NCBI RefSeq assembly: GCF_902499335.1
Contig: NZ_CABVQK010000004.1
Span: forward strand, 372,001-436,000
From: Burkholderia lata
GTDB taxonomy: Bacteria; Pseudomonadota; Gammaproteobacteria; Burkholderiales; Burkholderiaceae
Direction of reading: 5' to 3'
Length of the DNA stretch: 64,000 bases
A model generated the notes under the pieces. It was given only the letters and a program-made list of their open reading frames with translations, had not been told where the DNA came from and did no database searches. This document shows, piece by piece, positions 10,066-21,819 of this stretch. The first letter of the stretch is position 1. Every line of letters begins with the position of its first letter. The position numbers and the translations under genes were made by a program.

Positions 10066-10835
10066 GCGCACGGCCGACCGATTCGAACTGGATCCGCGAG
10101 TTGCGCCTGTCGCCGTGCCCGCGCGCGCAACTCGTCTGCTTCCCGCACGCGGGCGGCACCGCGAATTTCTTTCGCAACTGGAGCCGCGCGCTGCCGTGGG
10201 ACGTCGACCTGCTCGCGCTGCAGTATCCGGGCCGCGAGGAACGCTTCGGCGAGCCGTGCGCAGCAACGATCGACGCACTCGCCGGCCCCGCCACCGACGC
10301 CCTGCAACGCTATGCGCATGCGCCGCTCGTGCTGTTCGGGCACAGCCTCGGCGCGGCGCTCGCGTACGAGGTGGCGGTGCGGCTCGAGGCGCGCGGCGCG
10401 GCGCCGCTTTACCTGGCCGTGTCCGCGTTGCCGCCGCCGCATCGTCAGCGCCTGTCGGATCTGCACCTGCAATCCGACGACGCGCTCGTGGGCGACGTCG
10501 CGCGGCTGTCCGGCGAGCACGCCGCGCTGCTCGCCGATCCGGAGATGCGCGCGATCTACCTGCCGATGATCCGCAGCGACTACCGCGCGATCGAGACGTA
10601 CCGCCGCGACCGGCCGCCGCGGCTCGGCACGCCGCTCGGCGTGATGCTGCCTCTTGCCGATTCCGAGCTCGACAACGACGAAGCGCAGGCGTGGCAGGAC
10701 GTCGCGTCGCGCCCGATCCGCATCGAGACGTTCAACGGCGACCACTTCTACCTGCGCCACCAATACCCGGCGGTGATCGCGCATCTGGTCGAACGGATCG
10801 ACCAGTCCCTTCGTTACGGAAAGGAGTACACATGA
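10062..10835 (+). CDS. pchC: Type II thioesterase PchC
   Basis: Editing thioesterase that clears mis-loaded carrier domains of the pyochelin NRPS. 257 residues, alpha/beta hydrolase. N-terminal CFPHAGGTANFF, nucleophile elbow LFGHSLGAALAYE (Ser), and the C-terminal catalytic His in FNGDHFYLRHQ. Start ATG is embedded in the pchD stop (ATGA) and its own stop overlaps pchB the same way. Confidence 0.96.
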   Translation: MSARPTDSNWIRELRLSPCPRAQLVCFPHAGGTANFFRNWSRALPWDVDLLALQYPGREERFGEPCAATIDALAGPATDALQRYAHAPLVLFGHSLGAALAYEVAVRLEARGAAPLYLAVSALPPPHRQRLSDLHLQSDDALVGDVARLSGEHAALLADPEMRAIYLPMIRSDYRAIETYRRDRPPRLGTPLGVMLPLADSELDNDEAQAWQDVASRPIRIETFNGDHFYLRHQYPAVIAHLVERIDQSLRYGKEYT

Positions 10836-11137
10836 AAACACCGGACGCCTGCACGGGGCTGCCCGACATTCGCGAAGCCATCGATCGCCTGGACGCCGAC
10901 ATCATCGACGCGCTCGGCCAGCGCATGCAATACGTGAAGGCTGCATCGCGCTTCAAGCCCGACGAAGCGAGCATCGCCGCGCCGGAACGAGTGGCCGCGA
11001 TGCTGCCCGACCGGCGCCGCTGGGCCGAACAGGCCGGCCTCGACGGCGACTACGTCGAGACGCTGTTCTCGGGCCTGATCGCGTGGTACATCACGCAACA
11101 GACGCAGCACTGGCGCCGGCAACGGGGGCTCGCATGA
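10832..11137 (+). CDS. pchB: Isochorismate pyruvate lyase PchB
   Basis: Converts isochorismate to salicylate plus pyruvate. 101 residues with the AroQ chorismate-mutase-like helical fold: IREAIDRLDADIIDALGQRM, followed by KAASRFK with the active-site Lys/Arg region, and a C-terminal helix ending WYITQQTQHWRR. Size and order match PchB. ATG overlaps the pchC stop, with AAAGGAG 6-8 bases upstream. Works directly after PchA. Confidence 0.96.
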   Translation: MKTPDACTGLPDIREAIDRLDADIIDALGQRMQYVKAASRFKPDEASIAAPERVAAMLPDRRRWAEQAGLDGDYVETLFSGLIAWYITQQTQHWRRQRGLA

Positions 11138-12573
11138 ACGCCGGCCTCCCGCTGCTGCACGACACGTTCGCCCGTGCGGCCCGCCGCGCCGCCGACGCCG
11201 GCACGCCGACGCTCGCGTCGGTGTCGGTGCCGCTGCGCCCGCTCGACTTCTTCGACCTGATCGCCGCGTGGGACGACGGCGCCACCCCGTGGTTCTTCCA
11301 CGAAGCCGGCGATGCGTCCGTCACGCTGCTCGGCTGGGACTGCGCGCTCGAACTGACCGCCACCGGTGACACACGCTTCGCGCAGATCGATGCACGCTGG
11401 CGCGCACTCGTTCGCGATGCCGTGACGGCCGGCCCGCAACCGCCGCGCCTCGTCGGCGGCTTCCGGTTCGATTCACATGGCCCCCGCAGCGCACACTGGG
11501 CGCCGTTTCCCGACGCAAGCATGACGGTGGCGAGGCTGTTGATCGTGCGCGAAGGCGACGCGCACTGGGCCGTCTGCCAGCATGTCGTCGCCGCGCACGA
11601 CGATCCGGCCGCGCTCGCACATGCGTGCCTCGCGCGCATCGAGTCGCTCGGCACGCTCGCCGCCGCCCGTGATGACGACGCCCCGCACCTGCTCCACACG
11701 CAGGCGCTGCAGGCGAGCGAATGGCAGCACGAAGTCCGGCGCGCGGTGGACGCGATCCACGGCGGCGCGTTCGGCAAGGTCGTGCTCGCGCGCGACGTGC
11801 TCGAACAGTATGCGCGGCCCGTCGCCGTCGCGCCGCTGCTGCGCCGGCTGCGCAAGCGCGACGCGCATGCGCACCTGTTCGCGGTCCGCCGCGAAGGCGC
11901 CTGCTTCGTCGGCGCCACGCCGGAACGGCTCGCGCGTGTCGCGGCCGGCGACGTGCGCACGCATGCGCTGGCCGGGACGATCCGGCGCGGCGCCACGCCC
12001 GACGACGATCGCGCACTCGGCGCGGCCCTGATGGATTCCGCGAAGGAGCGGCTCGAACATGCGCTCGTCGTCGACGCGATCCGCGCGGCGCTCACGCCGC
12101 TGTCGCGCACGCTCGATGTGCCCGAGCAACCGTCGCTGCACCGGCTGCCGAGACTGCAGCACCTGAGCACACCGATCCGCGCGACGCTGAAGGCGGACGC
12201 GACGCTGCTGCAGGTCGTCGCGGCGCTGCATCCCACACCGGCGGTGGCCGGCCATCCGCGCGCCGCGGCGCTCGACCACATCCGTGCGCATGAGGGCTTC
12301 GATCGCGGCTGGTACGCGGCACCCGTCGGCTGGATCGACGCGCACGGCAACGGCGACTTCATCGTCGCGCTGCGCTCCGCGCTGGTCGATGGCGGCGCCT
12401 GCCGCCTGTTCGCGGGATGCGGCATCGTCGCCGATTCCGAGCCGATCAACGAATATCAGGAAACCGAACTGAAGTTGTCGGGCATGCAGGCTGCAATACG
12501 CGTGCGCGATGCGGCGGCGGATGCGGATGCACGTGGCTCGGCAAACGTGTCGGCTTCGTCAACGGTCGAGTGA
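11134..12573 (+). CDS. pchA: Salicylate-biosynthesis isochorismate synthase PchA
   Basis: Converts chorismate to isochorismate, the first step to salicylate. 479 residues, in the menaquinone/siderophore/tryptophan chorismate-binding family. C-terminal catalytic domain shows FGKVVLARD, HLFAVRREGACFVGATPE, THALAGTIRRG, LMDSAKERLEHALVVD, LHPTPAVAGHP and the metal-binding end GCGIVADSEPINEYQETELK. ATG sits in the pchB stop. The last gene of the operon; it converges with dgdR 25 bases further on, and no terminator hairpin is visible between them. Confidence 0.96.
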   Translation: MNAGLPLLHDTFARAARRAADAGTPTLASVSVPLRPLDFFDLIAAWDDGATPWFFHEAGDASVTLLGWDCALELTATGDTRFAQIDARWRALVRDAVTAGPQPPRLVGGFRFDSHGPRSAHWAPFPDASMTVARLLIVREGDAHWAVCQHVVAAHDDPAALAHACLARIESLGTLAAARDDDAPHLLHTQALQASEWQHEVRRAVDAIHGGAFGKVVLARDVLEQYARPVAVAPLLRRLRKRDAHAHLFAVRREGACFVGATPERLARVAAGDVRTHALAGTIRRGATPDDDRALGAALMDSAKERLEHALVVDAIRAALTPLSRTLDVPEQPSLHRLPRLQHLSTPIRATLKADATLLQVVAALHPTPAVAGHPRAAALDHIRAHEGFDRGWYAAPVGWIDAHGNGDFIVALRSALVDGGACRLFAGCGIVADSEPINEYQETELKLSGMQAAIRVRDAAADADARGSANVSASSTVE

Positions 12574-12598
12574 TGTTTCGGCGCGGCGGCCGCGCGCA

Positions 12599-14870
<2,272 letters not shown>

Positions 14871-14905
14871 CGGAACACCACGCGCAACGCCACGCGCCTC
14901 GAAAC

Positions 14906-15988
14906 CTAGTCGAGCCTCCCGGCCCGAAACACGCTGCGCAATTCGTCATGGTTATGTACGTTGAGCCGGCGATAGATCTTGCGAACATGATCGACGACCG
15001 TGCTGTCGCGCAGCGCGAAGTCACGCGCAATCTCGCTGTGCGAGCGGCCCAGCACGAGCTGCACACAGAGTTCGCGCTGCCTCTCGGTCAGGCCGAACGC
15101 GAAGCCGAGCCGTTCGACCATCAGCCTGAGCGGCGGAAAGTGTTCGATATAGATCACGATCGCGGCATCGCGTTGCAACGCGACCGTGTCGGTACATCGA
15201 TAGGCCTTGAAGCGGAAACGCCCCGCATGGTTGCGACGCTCGAGCGTCGCGGGTGGTGCCGGGTAGCCGAGCCAGATCCGGTTGAGGTTCGACCGTAGCG
15301 GCGCAAGCCAGTCCGGCAAGCGTTCGTGATGGTAGAACGCGAGCGGCTCGCCGGTCGCGAGCGACAGCATCCGCCTGCTGTCTGCGTTGTGCAGCAGGAG
15401 CCGGCCATCGTCGTCGACCACCATGACCGCGGACTGGCTGCATTCCGATTCATGCAGCGTGGGCTGCACGGGCTGCGACAGCGCATGGGCAAGATGCCGT
15501 GCCACGGGCTCGATGTCGCGATGGTTCTGTTCCGAGAACGGACGACAGCCTGGTGCGCGCGACAGCAGCAGGCTGCCCCAGCCGCGCGTGCCATCCGTCG
15601 CGGTCAGCTCGAGACAGTGGCGCATCGACACCGGCCGCCACAGGTCCGCATACATCTCGCTCGCCAGCAATTTGTCGTCGTAATGCGCGCTGTTGTCGAA
15701 ACCGCGCCCGCGGCGCATCGCATCGGAAAACGTGATGCCCAGCACCTCCTGCCGGGACGTGTTGTGGATGTTCGCGAAATACGTCGGCAATAACGTATAG
15801 ACCACTTCGTTTTCGCTGCACACGTCCGACACGGCGAAGTGCTCGTCGGCATAGAAGAACATGCCCCAATCGGCTCCGACGATGTGCCGGGTCGCCTCAA
15901 TCACATGAGGAATGACGAGGTGCGGCTCGACGGCAAGCGAACAGAGCCGACGAATGTGACTCGCAAGCGCGACGTGTTTGTCAGACAT
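14906..15988 (-). CDS. LuxR-family transcriptional regulator
   Basis: 360 residues. The C-terminus is a clear LuxR/GerE HTH: GLTERQRELCVQLVLGRS, HSEIARDFALRDSTVVDH, VRKIYRRLNVHNHDEL. The N-terminal 280 residues look like GAF/PAS-type sensing (GADWGMFFYADEHFAV, VMVVDDDGRLLLHNADSRRM) rather than an acyl-homoserine-lactone pocket, so it is probably not a classic quorum-sensing receptor. ATG 15988 is preceded by GAGGAG at good spacing. It converges with dgdA across 35 bases; the target genes cannot be told. Confidence 0.85.
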   Translation of the reverse strand: MSDKHVALASHIRRLCSLAVEPHLVIPHVIEATRHIVGADWGMFFYADEHFAVSDVCSENEVVYTLLPTYFANIHNTSRQEVLGITFSDAMRRGRGFDNSAHYDDKLLASEMYADLWRPVSMRHCLELTATDGTRGWGSLLLSRAPGCRPFSEQNHRDIEPVARHLAHALSQPVQPTLHESECSQSAVMVVDDDGRLLLHNADSRRMLSLATGEPLAFYHHERLPDWLAPLRSNLNRIWLGYPAPPATLERRNHAGRFRFKAYRCTDTVALQRDAAIVIYIEHFPPLRLMVERLGFAFGLTERQRELCVQLVLGRSHSEIARDFALRDSTVVDHVRKIYRRLNVHNHDELRSVFRAGRLD

Positions 15989-16551
15989 GAATGCGCTCCT
16001 CGAACATGCACCGGATTCGCTCGCGGGCCGGGGCGAGACGCTCGACTTCACACGTTCCGCGATGTCCGTCCAGTTTAGGCAATCCACATGACAAAGACGG
16101 CAATTACCCCCTTTCAAGAGGGCGTTAAACCGGCATGCGGGTTCTATCATTTCGCCATTCCGGCTGCAATCGCGTGACGAACCCACTACTGCGTTCGGCC
16201 AACGGGATTTGTCCGGCGCGATGCAATGGCGGCGGAATGACCCGATTCACGATGCGCGAGTCAAACGCGCACGAGACGACTCGACACGCGCGACAGAACC
16301 ATCGCGTGAATCCGCGCATGCCGATGCGTCAATCGCCGTAAAGCCTTGAGGAATGGCCGGGGGAGGATCGACGTAACGCGTGCGGGCGAGGACAGGCGCA
16401 GGCCTGTCGACCGCAGGTGCCGCCGCGTCGCGCGTCACGATGCAGGTGAGCGCGCCGTAAGCAGCCGCTCGCATGCGGAGTGTCGACCTACGCTGACGAT
16501 GTGCACTCCGCGTCGTTGGTGTTGCATCGCTTTTTCATGTGAGGTGCCACG
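15989..16551. other. Intergenic region, control DNA only
   Basis: 563 bases between the divergent LuxR gene and the DUF4148 gene. Small open frames here lack coding character and ribosome-binding sites. It must contain both promoters, but I see no convincing -35/-10 pair or operator. Confidence 0.5.
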
Positions 16552-16824
16552 ATGAAGAGCATGGTCAAGGCGGCGCTGGCCGTCATTTGTGTGTTGGGTG
16601 CGTCGGGTCTCGCCCGGGCGCAGGACGATGGTGCCGCGGCGGGGTCGAGCAAGCCGTCCGACTCGGCGATCAGCGCGACGTCGATGGGCAGCATGCCCAG
16701 CGCCGGTTCGCAGGCGGGTGGGCCGGCCGGGCTCACGCGCGCGCAGGTCAAGGAGGAATACTTGCGCGCGCAGAAGTCGGGGGAACTCCAGCGTCTCAAC
16801 CAGCTGTATGAAGGCGGCCAGTAG
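16552..16824 (+). CDS. DUF4148-family small exported protein
   Basis: 90 residues. Signal peptide MKSMVKAALAVICVLGASG-LARAQ with likely cleavage after ARA. The mature part is Ser/Gly/Ala rich and ends in the DUF4148 signature LTRAQVKEEYLRAQKSGEL, QRLNQLYEGGQ. The family is widespread in Burkholderia and its function is unknown. GAGG lies 8 bases before the ATG. A second member occurs at 63404. Confidence 0.88.
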   Translation: MKSMVKAALAVICVLGASGLARAQDDGAAAGSSKPSDSAISATSMGSMPSAGSQAGGPAGLTRAQVKEEYLRAQKSGELQRLNQLYEGGQ

Positions 16825-16991
16825 CAGCAGATGTCCGGCTCGGCATGGTCGCTCGTGTATCGGGTGGGGGTAGCGATGGCGCGACCATGCATGGCCGACG
16901 GATAGACAGGCAGCGAGCAGAAGCGCGTCCGGCGTTCTCTCACGCCGAACGCGACATGCTGAAACGCACGGACCGCATCCGTCCGTGATAC

Positions 16992-17007
16992 ATGCACGTA
17001 CGTGCAT
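16992..17007. repeat. 16-bp perfect palindrome
   Basis: ATGCACGTACGTGCAT is its own reverse complement. It lies between the 3' ends of the DUF4148 gene and the SDR gene, so it is not obviously a promoter operator. An imperfect hairpin lies just upstream at about 16925-16953. Confidence 0.7.
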
Positions 17008-17118
17008 ACCACCGCGCCGCCGGCCCATTTCAAGCCGGCGACATCCCGCATCACTCGCACAAACAAGCCTGCCTGATCCAGTCGCCGGCAAGCAGGTTCG
17101 CGCTCATGCCGGCGAGCC

Positions 17119-17868
17119 TCAGCCCGCTTCGGCCGCCCACGCGACGGCATCGGCGCCGGCCGGCATGCGCATCGGGCTCGACGGATCGGTCGCCGCGCGC
17201 CACACCGCTTCGGCGACATCCTGCGCATGGGTGATCGGCGCGGAGTCGTCGACCAGGCGCGCAAAGGTCGCCGCGACAAATTCCGCATACGCCTCGTGCT
17301 CGAAGCCGTGCATGTGCGCGCGCGCGTTGTCGGCGAAACGCGTGTCGGGCGCACGGCCCGGCAGCACGAGATGCGCGCGCACGCCGAACGGTGCGAGTTC
17401 GAGCGCCACCGATTCGGTGTACGCATTGACCGCCGCCTTGCTGGCGCGATAGGCGGCAAGCAGCGGCAGCACCTTCAGCGTGACGCTCGACGTGACGTTC
17501 ACGACCACCCCGGCCCCGCGCCGGCGCAACTGCGGCAGCACGGCTTCCGTCACCGCGATCGTGCCGATCGTGTTGGTCTCGAACAGCGCGCGCACGGTGT
17601 CGAGCGGCATCAGTTCGGCCGGTGCGGCCGCGCCGAACCCCGCATTGTTGACGAGTACGTCGATCGGGCCGGCGGCATCGATCGCCGCGCGGATGCTGTC
17701 GGGGTTCGTGACATCGAGCGCCAGCACGCGCAGGTGCGCCGACGGCGGCAGCACGTCCTCGCGCGGCGTGCGCATCGTCGCGACGACCTGCCAGTCGCGG
17801 GCCAGGAAATGACGGGCGATTTCGAGGCCGAAGCCGGAAGAACAGCCGGTGATCAGTACGGTCTTCAT
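17119..17868 (-). CDS. Short-chain dehydrogenase/reductase
   Basis: 249-residue classical SDR. Cofactor motif TGCSSGFG near the N-terminus, NNAG at about residue 80, catalytic Ser in NVTSSVTLK and the YRASK active-site motif (YxxxK). Substrate unknown. ATG 17868 follows AGGAGTTCGC. Divergent from an AraC-type regulator 102 bases away that probably controls it. Confidence 0.9.
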   Translation of the reverse strand: MKTVLITGCSSGFGLEIARHFLARDWQVVATMRTPREDVLPPSAHLRVLALDVTNPDSIRAAIDAAGPIDVLVNNAGFGAAAPAELMPLDTVRALFETNTIGTIAVTEAVLPQLRRRGAGVVVNVTSSVTLKVLPLLAAYRASKAAVNAYTESVALELAPFGVRAHLVLPGRAPDTRFADNARAHMHGFEHEAYAEFVAATFARLVDDSAPITHAQDVAEAVWRAATDPSSPMRMPAGADAVAWAAEAG

Positions 17869-17970
17869 GCGAACTCCTGTGAGTGTGTTGGGCATGTGTT
17901 CGTACGATAGATGGCTGGATTCGTATTCGCTACAATCGAAAATCCGCTTTTCTTTTGCGAGAGTCCGGCG

Positions 17971-18888
17971 ATGATCGACCCGTTGACCGAAGTCGTGACC
18001 CTGCTGCAACCGGGCGCGCGGTATTCCAAATACATTCGCGGCGCAAGCCCGTGGTCGATCAGCCGCACGGTCGCGGGCGAGCCGTTCTATTGCGCGATCC
18101 TCGACGGCGGGTGCCGGATCGCGATCGACGGGCACGCGCCGATCGAGCTGCTGCCCGGCGATTTCATGCTGATTCCGGCGGCGTACGGCGTCGCGATGTC
18201 CAGCCTCGAACCGCCGCCGCCGGGCGTCGAAACCGCACCGCCGGTCGCGCTCGATCACGGCGAATACCGGATCGGCGATCCCGCCAACCCGGTCGACACG
18301 CGGATGATGGCCGGCAACTGCACCTTCGGTTCGTCGGATGCATCGCTGCTGGTGTCGCTCTTGCCCCGATTCGTGCACGTACGCGGCGAACCGCGGCTGA
18401 CCACGCTCGTGCAACTGGTACGCGACGAATCGCGTGCGCAGCGCCCCGCGCGCGACATCGTGCTGGCACGCCTGCTGGAAGTGCTGCTGATCGAGGCGCT
18501 GCGCTTCACGTCCGGCACGAACGCGTCGCCCGGCCTCGTGCGCGGGCTCACCGACAGCCGGCTTGCCGCCGCGATCCGCCGAATGCACGAACGCCCCGCG
18601 CATCCGTGGACCATCATCGAGCTGGCGAAGGAAGCCGCGCTGTCGCGCTCGACCTTCTTCGAACGCTTCAGCCGCGCGGTCGGCGTCGCGCCGATGGAAT
18701 ACCTGTTGACGTGGCGCATGGCGCTCGCGAAGGATCTGCTCCGCCGCAACGAGGGCCGCATCGCCGAGATCGCGGGGCGCGTGGGCTACAGTTCGGCGAG
18801 CACCTTCAGCGTCGCGTTCACGCGGCACGTCGGCCGGCCGCCCGCGCAATACGCACGCGACGAACAGGCGGAGGCAAACGACGCATGA
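17971..18888 (+). CDS. AraC-family regulator with cupin domain
   Basis: 305 residues. N-terminal cupin-type sensor of the AraC_binding/Cupin_6 kind (FYCAILDGGCRIAIDGHAP, LLPGDFMLIPAA), C-terminal double HTH (LAKEAALSRSTFFERFSRAV, IAGRVGYSSASTFSVAFTRH). I take ATG 17971 (MIDPLTEVVTLLQPGARYSK), the usual family start, over an in-frame ATG 20 codons earlier. Likely regulator of the divergent SDR. Confidence 0.88.
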   Translation: MIDPLTEVVTLLQPGARYSKYIRGASPWSISRTVAGEPFYCAILDGGCRIAIDGHAPIELLPGDFMLIPAAYGVAMSSLEPPPPGVETAPPVALDHGEYRIGDPANPVDTRMMAGNCTFGSSDASLLVSLLPRFVHVRGEPRLTTLVQLVRDESRAQRPARDIVLARLLEVLLIEALRFTSGTNASPGLVRGLTDSRLAAAIRRMHERPAHPWTIIELAKEAALSRSTFFERFSRAVGVAPMEYLLTWRMALAKDLLRRNEGRIAEIAGRVGYSSASTFSVAFTRHVGRPPAQYARDEQAEANDA

Positions 18889-19006
18889 TGCGCACCCGCA
18901 ACCCCTGCCCTGCGACCTGCGTCCCCTGTTTCAGGATTCCCGGATCGCTCGACACGCGTCGGCGCCCAGGCCGGCTACGCGAGACGAACCGGCCGTGGTG
19001 CGCTGC

Positions 19007-19810
19007 TCAGGTGCCCGTCGACGTATATTTGCGCACCCCGAACCGCCACGCGACGAAGCACGCGCCCAGGAACACGAACGCGACCGCCGGCGCGAGCGGC
19101 AGGAACCAGCTCGGCGCACCGAGCGGGTCGGGCTTGCCGAGGATCGCCAGCACCGGGAAATACGCGATGCACGCGATCGGCACGACGAACGTCAGGAAAT
19201 GGCGGAGCCAGCCCGCATAGAGGCTGATCGGAAACTGCGCGGCCTGCACGCCGCCGTACGTGACGACATTGACGACTTCCAGGCTTTCGACGGTCCAGAA
19301 CGCGAGCGTCGCCTGCAGCACCATCAGCCCGAAGAACAGCGCGACGCCGCCGGCGATCGTCCACACGGCCAGCGCGATCGACGCGGCGTTCCAGCCGAAA
19401 TCGAGCGCGCGCGTCGCGACGACCAGCACGACGATGCCCTGCAACAACCGCCCGATCACGCGCAGCCGGAAGTCATGACCGATCAGTTGCAGCGTGGCCG
19501 TGCGCGGGCGCAGCAGCAGGCGGTCGAAATCGCCCGTCCGGATGAAGTCGCTGCCGAACACGTCGAACCCGCGGCTGATGAAATCGGCGATCGCGAAGCT
19601 GACGCTGACCATCCCGAAGAACATGCAGATGTCGCCGAAGCGCCAGCCCTGCACGTCGCCGAAGCGGTCGAACAGCGCCCAGATACCGGCCAGTTCGATG
19701 ATGGTCGTCAGGAACGTGCCCGCGCAGAGCATCAGGCTCGAGGCCGGATACTGGAGCTGCGCACGGATCGAGGTCGCGAAGTAGCGGGACAGCAGGCGGG
19801 CGGTATTCAT
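19007..19810 (-). CDS. ABC-2 type transporter permease
   Basis: 267 residues with six predicted membrane segments; the DUF990/ABC2_membrane_6 type, which works in pairs. Sequences such as FLTTIIELAGIWALFDRFGD and the RTGDFDRLLLRPRTATLQ cytoplasmic loop are typical. Third gene of a three-gene exporter unit (ATPase, permease, permease) read leftward. Four bases separate it from the upstream permease. Substrate unknown. Confidence 0.9.
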   Translation of the reverse strand: MNTARLLSRYFATSIRAQLQYPASSLMLCAGTFLTTIIELAGIWALFDRFGDVQGWRFGDICMFFGMVSVSFAIADFISRGFDVFGSDFIRTGDFDRLLLRPRTATLQLIGHDFRLRVIGRLLQGIVVLVVATRALDFGWNAASIALAVWTIAGGVALFFGLMVLQATLAFWTVESLEVVNVVTYGGVQAAQFPISLYAGWLRHFLTFVVPIACIAYFPVLAILGKPDPLGAPSWFLPLAPAVAFVFLGACFVAWRFGVRKYTSTGT

Positions 19811-19814
19811 CGGC

Positions 19815-20642
19815 TCAGCCTCCCTGCAGGTGAAGTCGCGACATCACGCGGTGCATTGCGATGCGCCCCAGCGCGACGAAGGCAGCAATCCAGAATGCCT
19901 GCAGCGCGAGCCCGGCCCATGCGGCGCCCCCGCTCAGCGTGCCGATATAGATCCGCGAAGGGATGTCGAGCATCCCGGCGAACGGCTGGGCGATCAGCAG
20001 CGGCTGCAGCCAGTCCGGAAACAGGCCGAGCGGAATCAGGTTGCCCGAGAACAGGATCACGAACGCAGGCGCGAGCGTGTTGATCCCGCGATCGGTCAGC
20101 GTCGCGGCGATACACAGGTTGAGCAGCATCACGAAGGCGGCGGCGAGCGCGATCATCAGCATCACGGACACGACGAACAGCACGGCCCGCGCGGCGTCCG
20201 CCGGCGGCTGCCAGGCCCATTCGCCGAAACCGGCGAGCGGCAGCACGATCGCCGCCGCGACGAACATCAGCACGACGCGCGGCAGCGCCCGCGCGCTCAT
20301 CCATGCCATCGCCCGCACGTACCACCATGTGTACGTATCGACCGGGCGCAACCGGTCATAGCTGACCGCGCCGGTCCGCACCGCCGCCGCGACATCGGGG
20401 TCGCCGCCCCATGGCTGCAGCGCGAACAGCGCCTGCGCGATCCATGTGTAGGTCGTCACCTGCTCGAGCGTCATCGGTACGTGCGCGTGCGTCGCGTGAC
20501 GATAGAACGCCGCGTAGATCATCACCTTGAGCGCGCCCCACCAGCATTGCGTCGTGAAGCCCGCGAGGGCGGCCGCGCGATACTGGAGCAGCGTCTTGAA
20601 GCGTGCCGAGAAGGCCGCGGCGTACGGGCGCAGGACGTCCAT
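19815..20642 (-). CDS. ABC-2 type transporter permease
   Basis: 275 residues, the partner of the permease at 19007. N-terminal RPYAAAFSARFKTLLQYRAA and about six hydrophobic segments, with a DPDVAAAVRTGAVSYDRLRP loop typical of this family. I place the start at ATG 20642, four bases after the ATPase stop; the open frame upstream of it lies inside the ATPase gene. Confidence 0.9.
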   Translation of the reverse strand: MDVLRPYAAAFSARFKTLLQYRAAALAGFTTQCWWGALKVMIYAAFYRHATHAHVPMTLEQVTTYTWIAQALFALQPWGGDPDVAAAVRTGAVSYDRLRPVDTYTWWYVRAMAWMSARALPRVVLMFVAAAIVLPLAGFGEWAWQPPADAARAVLFVVSVMLMIALAAAFVMLLNLCIAATLTDRGINTLAPAFVILFSGNLIPLGLFPDWLQPLLIAQPFAGMLDIPSRIYIGTLSGGAAWAGLALQAFWIAAFVALGRIAMHRVMSRLHLQGG

Positions 20643-20646
20643 CGGC

Positions 20647-21627
20647 TTACGCTTCCGTCGCGCCGTGCAGGCGATAGAAGCGCGCGATGACCTCCTCGAT
20701 CGCCGGCTGCTCGACGCGGATATCCTCGACCGCATGCTCGGCCGCGATGCGCGCGACGAGCGCGGGCGCGCCGATGATGCCCGGATCGAACGCGAGCTCG
20801 GCCGTGCGCCCCTCGCGTCGCAGCAACTGCGTACCGGCGATGTCGAGCGCCGGCGCTTCGTCCGCGAAATCGACCAGGATGCGGCGGTCGGACAGCACGC
20901 CGGCGCGCAGCGCGTCGAACGGCTGGTCGGCCAGCACGCGGCCATGCCCGATGACGATCACGCGCTCCGCGAGCGCCTCGATATCGTGCATGTCGTGCGT
21001 CGTCAGCAATACGGTCACGCCGCGCTCCCGGTTCAGCGTCTTGACGAATTCGCGCACCGCGAGCTTTGACGGTGCATCGAGGCCGATGGTCGGTTCGTCG
21101 AGAAACAGGATCGGTGGCTCATGCAGCAGCGCCGCGGCAATCTCGGCGCGCATCCGTTGCCCGAGCGACAACTGGCGCACCGGCTGGTGCAGCAAGCTCT
21201 CGAGGCGCAGCATCGCGACGAGCGCGTCGCGCGTGCGCCGGTAGGCGCCGTGATCGACGCGATAGATGTCGCGCAGCAGATCGAAACCGTCGATGACGGG
21301 CAGATCCCACCACAGCTGGCTGCGTTGCCCAAACACCGCGCCGATGCGCGCGACGTGCGCGATGCGATCGTCGAACGGCACGCGGCCGTCGATGATCACC
21401 TTGCCGGAAGTCGGCCGCAGGATGCCGGACAGGATCTTGATGGTGGTCGACTTGCCGGCCCCGTTCGGCCCGATGAAACCGAGCAGCTCGCCGCGCCGCA
21501 GGCTGAAGCTGACGTCCTTGAGCGCTTCGACTTCGCGCCAGCGGCGGCGCAACAGGCCGAGCATGCCGGGCTGCCGCTCCGCGATGCGGTAGGTCTTCAC
21601 CAGGCCTTCGACGATGATCTGGGACAT
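20647..21627 (-). CDS. ABC transporter ATP-binding protein
   Basis: 326 residues. Walker [13 protein letters not shown]-loop GQRSQLWWDLP, ABC signature LSLGQRMRAEIAAALLHEP, Walker B ILFLDEPTIGLD and H-loop LLTTHDMHD are all intact, so the ATPase should be active. C-terminal extension of about 80 residues, as in NatA-type exporters. ATG 21627 begins MSQIIVEGLVKTYRI. First gene of the exporter unit with the two permeases. Confidence 0.93.
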   Translation of the reverse strand: MSQIIVEGLVKTYRIAERQPGMLGLLRRRWREVEALKDVSFSLRRGELLGFIGPNGAGKSTTIKILSGILRPTSGKVIIDGRVPFDDRIAHVARIGAVFGQRSQLWWDLPVIDGFDLLRDIYRVDHGAYRRTRDALVAMLRLESLLHQPVRQLSLGQRMRAEIAAALLHEPPILFLDEPTIGLDAPSKLAVREFVKTLNRERGVTVLLTTHDMHDIEALAERVIVIGHGRVLADQPFDALRAGVLSDRRILVDFADEAPALDIAGTQLLRREGRTAELAFDPGIIGAPALVARIAAEHAVEDIRVEQPAIEEVIARFYRLHGATEA

Positions 21628-21819
21628 GCCATCCTCGCGGGTTCGTTGACCGCCCGCGGCCGTCGGGCAGACGGTGCCGGCGCGGAAAGCGCGCGATCTT
21701 ATCACGGGGCGGGACGATGGATCGACAGGCTGCCGCCGCATGATCAACCGGCCCGCCCACTCGCAGCCCGCGATCTGCGTACACTGACGGCCAGGCAACG
21801 ACGACCCGCGAGGCAAGCG

